A stretch of DNA of 64,000 nt from Patella vulgata (taxonomy: Eukaryota; Mollusca; Gastropoda; Patellidae), in the NCBI RefSeq assembly GCF_932274485.2, contig NC_065879.2, positions 47,230,936 through 47,294,935 of the forward strand. The letters are read 5' to 3'. Of this stretch, positions 57,030 to 64,000 are shown in pieces. Within the stretch, counting starts at the first letter, position 1; the number at the start of each line of letters is the position of its first letter. The notes under the pieces were generated by a model. It was not told where the DNA came from, made no database searches, and worked only from the letters and a program-made list of their open reading frames with translations. The position numbers were made by a program, and so were the translations under genes.

Positions 57030-57476
57030 CTGCTCAAATAAAAACATCAACATGTGACAAAACTCGATCTTAAAAGCAGACGTTTTAATTTTGATGTATC
57101 ACATTGATATCTAACATAAAAGTCAGTGGTTACAACACGTGGACTTATTGACTAATCAAACCGCCTGTATTGGAATGTTGGGTTGCCAGAATACGTTTAA
57201 GGGTTATACTGATGGGTTTATGTCTAGACTATGATTGACTGAAACAAACTGACTTCTCACCATTGACTTGGGAGAGAAAGTACGTTATGTTCTGTGAAAC
57301 GAAACCAAATTGAAATATAACTTAGATTGGTTTGTTATATAATACATGGAACACCTCCCTTGAGTCCCGATTCACTGCACATGTATCTTACGAACTCCTT
57401 TTAATCAAACACTCGTAAGATTGGAACGTATTTTATATCAACCTCAAATAAATAAACAAATTGTAATTTATTGTAC

Positions 57477-57882
57477 TTTAAACATGTATTATGCAAGAGC
57501 TAAATCTGTCTATTGCAGGTCTTTCTTTAGGCATGAAATGTTATCTAAACTATTAATTAGATATTAGTTAACGTATCCAGACCAAAATCAACTTTACATG
57601 GCATCGCTAGCCTGCGATTTTTAGTGGATTATGAGCCGATTTACTGCATAACTTTCGTTCACGATTTAACGATTAAATGGATAATCGAGACTATGCTGTT
57701 TATCGTACTGACTTTAGTAATGATGATCAAGGCTAGCCGGAAATTTCAACCGCTTAGGTCTCGGTTCATAGTGGATCAATTTGAATGAGATTTTCAGCAA
57801 ATTGCCTTTACATTATCTAGTTTTTAATTATTATAGTGAGAACTGCCAACTCGTTATCAAATCTCCCATAATGTATCTTTAA
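57477..57882. mobile_element. MITE-like repeat, copy 3
   Basis: Begins tttaaacatgtattatgcaa and ends ctcccataatgtatctttaa, giving the clearest terminal inverted repeat of the family. The body shares attattatagtgagaactgcc with the other copies. Confidence 0.6.
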
Positions 57883-57989
57883 GTTCGACAACAATATTAC
57901 CTAATGTGCCGCGTCAGAAATGTATTAGTGAAATTTCATTACGGATTTCTTGAAATTAAATGATAAAGCCAAGACTATAAATCTATAAT

Positions 57990-59447
57990 AATACAAGCGG
58001 TTGCCATGCAAGATACGCCAACATTTTGCAAGAGATGGACAGAGAACAAGCTCAAAAAAAGAAGTGATTTTTCGTACAATCAAGGGCCATTATTCAGGAA
58101 GTTACGATCCGATATGCATGAATATTGAAAGCAACCAAGATCTTTGGGTTATAAACATGCATTTCAAGTTTCATAAAAATCGGCACAAAATGGTGACCTC
58201 CAGAGGGTCAACAACCTTAACATACCAGATGTTTACCCTATTTGCGTACAAGGGGCGGCCATTTTGTCTGGTAGTTTTGGTCCGATTTTCACGGAATTCG
58301 AACTCAACCTTCATTAAAGTGTAACGGTGATATATTCAAACGGCGTTTTAAATCGGATTATAATTGTGACCTCTAGAGCGACCCCAAGCTAAAAACGCCA
58401 TTTTCGTACAATCAGAGGCCATAATTCAGGAAGTTACGATCCGATATGCGCGAATATCGAAAGCAACCAAGATCTTTGGGTTATAAACATGCATTTCAAG
58501 TTTCATCAAAATCGGCACAAAATTGTGACCTCCAGAGGGTCAACAACCTTAACATACCAGATGTTTACACTATTTGCGTACAAGGGGCGGCAATTTTGTC
58601 TGGCAGTTTTGGTCCAATTTTCACGGAATTTGAACTCAACCTTCATTAAAGTGTAACGGTGATATATCCAAACGGTGTTTTAAATCGGATTATAATTGTG
58701 ACCTCTAGAGCGACCCCAAGCTACAAAAGCCATTTTTCGTACAATCAGGGGCCATAATTCAGGAAGTTACGATCCGATATGCACGAATATCGAAAGCAAC
58801 CAAGATCTTTGGGTTATAAACATACATTTAAAGTTTCATCAAAATCGGATTAAAATTGTGACCTCTACAGGGTCCACAACATTGATATACCATATTTTTA
58901 CGACATTTGAGAACGATGGGCGGCCATTTTGTCAGTCAGTTTTGGTCCGATTTTCACGAAATTCGTACTCAACCATCCTTAGGGTGTAACGGTGATATAC
59001 TAAAACGTTTTTTTTAAAATCGGATAAACATTATGACCTCTATAGGGTCCACAAGCTAAAAACGTGATTTTTCGTACAATCAGGGGCCATAAGTCAGGAA
59101 GTTATGGTCCGATATGCGCGAATATCGAAAGGAACTGGGATCTTCGGGTTATAAACATATATTTCAAGTTTAAACCAAATCGGATAAAAATTGTGACCTC
59201 TACAGTGCTCACAAGCTAAAAACGTGATTTTTCGTACAATCAAGGGCCATAATCCATGAAGTTACAGTCCGACACATGCCAATATCGAAAGGAACCGAGA
59301 TCTTAGGGTGATAAACCTATATTTCAAGTTTCGTTGAAATCGGATAAGAATTGTGACCTCTAGAGTGTTCACAAACAATTGTGGACGGACGGACAGGGCA
59401 ACGACAATATACGTCGTCCACATGAAAATATGGGCGTATAAAAACAA
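57990..59447 (+). repeat. ~330-bp tandem repeat array (family T330), array 3
   Basis: The most regular array. The ttcgtacaatcaggggccat phrase occurs at about 58070, 58403, 58737, 59067 and 59237, i.e. spacings of about 331, 334, 330 and 170 bp. It ends gtggacggacggacagggca, then cgtccacatgaaaatatggg. Preceded by gcggttgccatgcaagat, which also precedes array 1 (20138). Confidence 0.85.
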
Positions 59448-61557
59448 GCCGTGTGGAGTCGCTAGTGACCACAGTAACGGGTTTATAGTAATTATGATGT
59501 TCATTATTAAATGGTTCTCACCTTGTCCAGATATCCCATCTATCATAGTATTTAATGATGTTTTTATAATTACATTTGTCTACTGGTTGCTGTGCAGCTG
59601 TAACAATATGATAAAATCCAATCAGTTGATCAACATGAATTACAAAAGACACAATTCTATGGAACAGAATTGTTGTTTAATATTGAGCGACCTTTTCACT
59701 AGAATTCATATTTGGTGTCCTGCGTATTTTCATTTCAACTACTAAAAGTTATTGAAACAATTGATGAATACTTGATTAATGAACATATTTAAATAAATAC
59801 AATTGGCAGTGAATAAAATTATTGCCAATATTTGGATACATATTACGAATTAAACATACACATCTTTTACAAAATCTCGTTTCTTAAAACAAACTTGAAC
59901 TATTCTTATACCAAGCCCATATCATTCTCTGTAACAATGCGGGGAAATTGGAGATTGTTTTCTTGATGGAAGTCAAGCAATATCCAATGCTAATTTAAAA
60001 ATGTTTTGGAGGATTTGAGAGAAATGAGTGATTAATTAAAACCTGGAAGAGTTAGTCCATCACATCTGACATCAATAGGCAGTATTATCAAGTCTCTACA
60101 AGTATGGGTCGCGGATTCAGTTTAAAAGATAATACTGAAAATTAGTGGAATGGATGTATCAACAAATAAACGTAAAATAAAACGATCCAATTTCGCATGT
60201 TTTAGAAAAATAAAGTTTAAACTAAAGAGTCACTCACCGATCTAAATAAGACATAAAACAAAACCCGAAATACCACAAATGTTACAACTTTTATTGAAAC
60301 TCTATTGCCATTAAGAATCGAAATCGCGATTCACGGTGTAAGAAATACGGTTATTCCATTTGTTTTGTTTTTATTAAGCGCAAGAATCTGATATTTTATT
60401 ATTTTACATATAAAGAAAAGGGGCAAATATTGTAGGTGTTCTTAACGATGAAATTTGCACGTAAATAACGATTCAATTTGCTCGTAATGACGATGCAATT
60501 TGCATGGAAATAAACGTTGACATTGTGGGGTACCAATGGCCCCAAACTAGCAGGTAGGAATTTGGCACTTGTACTTTTCGATGGAATTTCTGTCCTATAG
60601 GCGAATTTTCAATATGGGCTTGGAAAGCGCATGAATTAAAAAGGTCACTTTATCAACTTTTTTTCTATCTTATCCAAGCAAATATAATCTCTATTTCTAG
60701 GCACCGTGTATTTCATAATGGTACTTGGGTGAATTAGGGAAATTTTTAGACTTCGGATAATCGCAATCCCAGAATGTACGAACTAGGCATTACTAGAAAA
60801 GGAAATTTCTTCAAAAAGGAAATCTGCAGTCAAGGCACTTAACTGAAAAAATAATTTAACTAGGGGTCGACATTGCTAGCCTTATTGAAATGATTCTTTC
60901 CTGTGGGATTTTATTATTCTAAAGGATGTGTCACAAAAACATTGTGTCTTAAGGAAAATTGTTCACCATTTATTGAAAAACTTATCTAATATTTTTAATC
61001 TCACGAGCAGACCTCTGTTTTTCGTCACCCTCAAACTAGACGCCTATTCTTGCCTGAACGACTTATAAGGAGAAACTAGATGGTAAATCCCGAGCATTAT
61101 TCTCGGCCAACACCAGGATCAGCCCCGCCCCACTCTCTATACGATGGTTAGTGAGTTTGTGTCATATTCATAATAGTAACATGCTTATATCGTTCATTTG
61201 CTTGAAACGAACATAGTTTTGACATTTAGATAACCCTAATTGGAAGGTTGTGCAGGTGATACTAAGTACAGATTGGAAGATTGTGAAATATCTCGTAAAA
61301 TGTTTTTGGTAACTAATCTATTTTTCCCGATAATCTGGAGATGTGGTTCAATTGATTGATATGTACTTTAGACTTAGACTACATAAGAAAAATATCTTTA
61401 AAACACACGTATATTAAGCAAAGTCTGTTAGAAGGATTAGTGATGATGTCTTGAAACAGCGTCTGCTTGAAGAGCGTATTATTACATTTTTAAAACAGCG
61501 GTTGCGTACTAATAATTAAAAATCAATCAAGTTAAAGAATGCAGACAAGGTTTCAAG
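59448..61557. other. No feature recognised; probably intron of the minus-strand gene
   Basis: No exon, repeat or RNA gene seen. It lies between the Thr/Ser-rich exon (61558-61811) and the 57.0-kb exon of the same strand, so is most simply intronic. Confidence 0.4.
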
Positions 61558-61811
61558 TCAGATTAGAAAGCTATCAACCATCCCTAAATTTTGAAACATA
61601 CACTCTGGAATTTCATCACTTTGAACTAAATAGGGAAGTGTCGTTGTGTTGGTAAGTTTGGGAACTGCTGTGGTACTAAGCACCGTGCCCGTGCTTTGAG
61701 TTGTGCTTGGAACTTCTGATGTCGTAGGAACTATAACCGTACTATAGACCAATGCAGGTATATATACGACCGAGGTTGTAGTCGGACTTGTCGGACTTTC
61801 TGTTGTCACTG
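61558..61811 (-). CDS. Thr/Ser-rich linker exon of extracellular gene
   Basis: Acceptor TTTTTTCAG; the first two bases complete a split codon left by the exon at 62374-62485, giving K-A-V-T-T-E-S. The protein is mucin-like: TTESPTSPTTTS, VPTTSEVPSTTQSTG, VLSTTAVPKLTNTTTLP, rich in Thr, Ser, Pro and Val, a likely O-glycosylated spacer. The open frame runs on to TGA at 61558 (PECMFQNLG..). An earlier donor, AAA|GTGATG near 61625, ends in phase 1 and would join either cysteine-module exon as AGA (Arg) without a stop. The alternative donor near 61601 would create a stop with those exons, so the first is preferred. Whether it ends the gene or splices on is open. Confidence 0.6.
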
Positions 61812-62373
61812 CTGAAAAAATCAGATTCTATAACACTATTCACAATATGCATTGATAATCAAATCAATTTAAATTAAATGTAGATAAAAAGCCAACATCA
61901 AACCTCTGGCCACTAATCAACTTTCTAATTTACCATTTTGTGTATTAAACCCCTGCTGAAAGTTTTAAGTTTTATACATATTGACAATGAAGCCCCAAAT
62001 TGTTTCTGTTTACACTACATTAATCGAGACTACAGTACTTATTTTCAGCTTAATTGTTTTCGCCCGGAAGGTATCATGCACCCGACAGAGTTTGATTATA
62101 CTTTTTAAAAGATCGGATGCTGCTTATTTGCGTTCAACGTTCTTTACTTTCAGACAATACAAGTGCTAATACACTAATCTGAACATCTACGGAGACTGAA
62201 TTTGACTGCTCGTTATGATCTATGCTATCATATTGTATTACATCCATTGAACAGAGTTATCTCCAGAGTTTCCGGTGAGCATTGATACATCGATTTGTGA
62301 TTGGGTTAAAGGAACTCCGGAAACGGAGCCGGTTTAAGAGCCGTTGTTATAATATATAGTAGTAAATTGTTAC

Positions 62374-62485
62374 CTTTTAGAGTCCAATCCATAGAGTTAA
62401 CCGAAGGGTCACATATTTGGTTAGCGTTAAGCGGATTTGGTTGGTTCATCTGCCAACATTTATCACCAATAAGACATGTCTCTGC
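62374..62485 (-). CDS. Cysteine-rich exon (C-x5-C..C-D-P..W-T) of extracellular gene
   Basis: Bounded by a TATAG acceptor and a GTAACA donor. It reads AETCLIGDKCWQMNQ, NPLNANQICDPSV, NSMDWTLK, with the last G starting a codon finished by the next exon (phase 1). C-x5-C, Pro, then C-D-P and W-T is a pattern I know from short Cys-rich linkers in EGF- and VWD-domain extracellular proteins of invertebrates, where it follows a DS-x-C-x2-C segment; here that segment is the preceding exon (63116-63243). The module probably continues across the intron. Too short for the gene finder that made long frames, but both phases fit. Confidence 0.65.
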
Positions 62486-63115
62486 CTATAAACACAAAAA
62501 GACAACAATTAATCATTTACACGACATTTGAAATTTATAGAGAAGATGAAATAATGAGCGTGGCAATGAGTATTGTATGCTTACAGGGGCTCGTTATCAT
62601 TATAATTGGGTATATCTTGTACAATTCTATCAAAATCTTTTCCCCATCTGCTGCAAGAACAATAATTGTTTTATCAGAATTAGGACGGAATGTTTAAAAC
62701 TTGTATGTATTTGTTTCAAACGTTTTGAAGGAAGGCCAGTGAATTTTATTATGAATCAAATAGGGCACACTTTTATCATGTAAAACAAACCTTACGACTT
62801 GCATCTGGTCAGAGTAACGGTAAAAAACTGTCAGTTAATTGAAATTCTCATATAGTAACTAGGCTATATAGGGCAATACTAACAATAAATCTAGTTTCAA
62901 CCAATTCGGCCAAGTCGTAAGTGAAAAAACCCATCAACTCATGATAATAAAGCCCTGTCAGTTTCACCCAATTTAATATATAACGCCTTGCAGTTTTTTG
63001 TCTAGCAACACAATCTGTATCAGCCAATAACTCGAATCATAATGTATTGTTTTAGCTACATTCGAGCTTGTAAATACCCTTCAACATTCAAATCGTGATA
63101 ATGTAAAATAGATAC

Positions 63116-63243
63116 CTTTAAAGAGCACGTGCCATTCCTTGTACATCGATGACAGGTAGAATCATAAACAGTGTAAATTACTTCATTACTAAATCTCTGA
63201 CCGTCCGTTGATACTGACAAAAAATATCTCCTCACAGACACGT
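63116..63243 (-). CDS. Extracellular exon ending in DS-x-C-x2-C-x5-C
   Basis: Acceptor TTAATTGTAG, then VSVRRYFLSVSTDGQRFSN, EVIYTVYDSTCHRC, TRNGTCSLK, then GTATCT donor in phase 0. The next exon begins Ala-Glu-Thr-Cys in phase 0, so CSLK-AETC joins cleanly. The beta-rich start followed by VYDSTCHRC suggests the end of an immunoglobulin-like or TIG/VWD-neighbouring domain; the assignment is tentative. The exon starts with two bases of a split codon, so an upstream exon in phase 1 must exist. It lies beyond the Tc1 copy at 63550, outside the window. Confidence 0.65.
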
Positions 63244-63549
63244 CTACAATTAATTATCAATACATTTATTATCATTTCATAAGTTTAAATTGGAGTGCCA
63301 AAACAAGCCATCTATTCCATTCCTTATTATGTAAGCTACCCGTGGTTAGTATTTGTAAATAATTGTCGTATTACTAGAGGACCGAGAGTAGACACCGTGT
63401 CATTTAAAAAGTCATTTTTTCCATCCTCACACCCCTTCTTGATCCCCCTACTACTCAAGCTACCTTGAGTATTTAACTTATAATTTTATTGTCGTATCAC
63501 GAGACTAAACGCCATGTATCGAGTTTGACTACGATCTAAATATAATATA

Positions 63550-64000
63550 CTCAGCCAAATTAAAAACTTGACACTGATGAATTTCAACAAAAAATTTTTT
63601 CTGGTAAGTCAAATAAATTTTAAAGTGTTTCTAACGATAGTAAGTAGTAAGAAGCCTTTAATTTCATAAAATTGTAAAGTCACGTGGATCATGTGACTTT
63701 TGAGCATATAAAGATGAAAAACCTGAAAAACACGTGCAAACACAAACTCGTGAGGTCAATCGATGCAAGTTTGCTTAAACTGAACACGCACACGTAACTT
63801 GAACTGGAAAAACAAATTAAAATTGTTATTTTCATCTTTGTTAGAAAATGCCGCACCTTTCAAATGTAGAACGTCTACGTGCTATAGGTAGGCTCTATGC
63901 TGGTTAGTCTGTGGTCACTGTTGCAAGAGCCTTTAATTGTTCACGCCAGACAATAATTAATCTTAGAATGAGAGTGCTTCAAACTGGAACTATTGCCGAC
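63550..64000 (+). mobile_element. Tc1-like element (copy 2), 5' end, runs off the window
   Basis: Begins CTCAGCCAAATTAAAAAC after TATA, with the same 26-bp inverted repeat as copy 1, and follows copy 1 almost base for base through the 5' leader. Opposite in orientation to copy 1 and inserted upstream of the 63.1-kb exon. Confidence 0.85.
63848..64000 (+). pseudogene. Tc1 transposase N-terminus (copy 2)
   Basis: ATG at 63848 reads MPHLSNVERLRAIGRLYAG, then TAG at 63905-63907 where copy 1 has CAG (Gln), then SVVTVARAFNCSRQTIINL. One base change gives the stop; the rest is open to the window edge. Confidence 0.8.

Noticed and set aside
59353-59745. 130-codon plus-strand frame
   Set aside because: Begins in the T330 tail and continues into unique AT-rich DNA; no domain.
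1-64000. Retrovirus, LTR element, Polinton or LINE reverse transcriptase
   Set aside because: No frame shows reverse transcriptase, integrase, capsid or protein-primed polymerase motifs, and no LTR-like direct repeats with matching ends were seen.

Overview
The window looks like repeat-dense intergenic and intronic DNA from an AT-rich animal genome. The GT-AG split exons, tRNA-derived SINEs, Tc1/mariner elements and families of degenerate tandem repeats suggest a marine invertebrate, and I infer a mollusc. No rRNA or free-standing tRNA gene, operon, CRISPR array, retrovirus, LTR element or Polinton was recognised. Almost all short open frames are chance or repeat-derived.

Layout. 1-5906: four head-to-tail copies of a Helitron-like non-autonomous repeat; three keep an identical 3' end (hairpin, then CTAG, then T), and the arms carry a periodic motif resembling an ETS/CRE site. 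5907-9630: mostly unique, with one secreted-protein first exon on the minus strand (7450-7605) and a possible TATA box. 9636-16432: unique AT-rich DNA with SINE-1 pieces and a MITE. 16612-17633: a ~145-bp tandem array. 18736-19112: a 38-39-bp minisatellite. 19160-20119: fragment of a transposase-bearing element whose longer relative lies at 33.4-37.2 kb. 20200-21995: ~330-bp repeat array. 22-28.4 kb: a mosaic of inverted and direct repeats holding SINEs. 29445-31859: a foldback, Mutator-like element with a 9-bp target duplication, itself hit by a SINE. 33-37.85 kb: the larger transposase-like gene (DNA-binding-like N-terminus, RNase H-like core, C-terminal PHD-like finger) between tandem repeats. 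38-50 kb: further repeats, palindromes and a segmental duplication. 50.6-63.3 kb: exons of a minus-strand extracellular gene. One of its introns carries a Tc1 element that is in turn split by a 3.8-kb transposon encoding a CXC-type cysteine domain. 63.55 kb to the end: a second Tc1 copy.

The host genes that can be supported are the secreted first exon at 7.4 kb and a secreted, cysteine-rich, Thr/Ser-rich gene on the minus strand. The latter has three consecutive exons that join in phase (63.1, 62.4, 61.6 kb) and two paralogous last exons (57.0 and 50.7 kb) encoding the same unrecognised cysteine module. Everything else is mobile or repetitive DNA, and nested insertions give a partial relative order: Tc1, then the CXC transposon; foldback element, then SINE-2; mosaic repeat, then SINE-1.

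All calls come from reading the sequence by eye. No alignment or database search was run, and repeat edges are approximate unless a terminal motif or target duplication is quoted.
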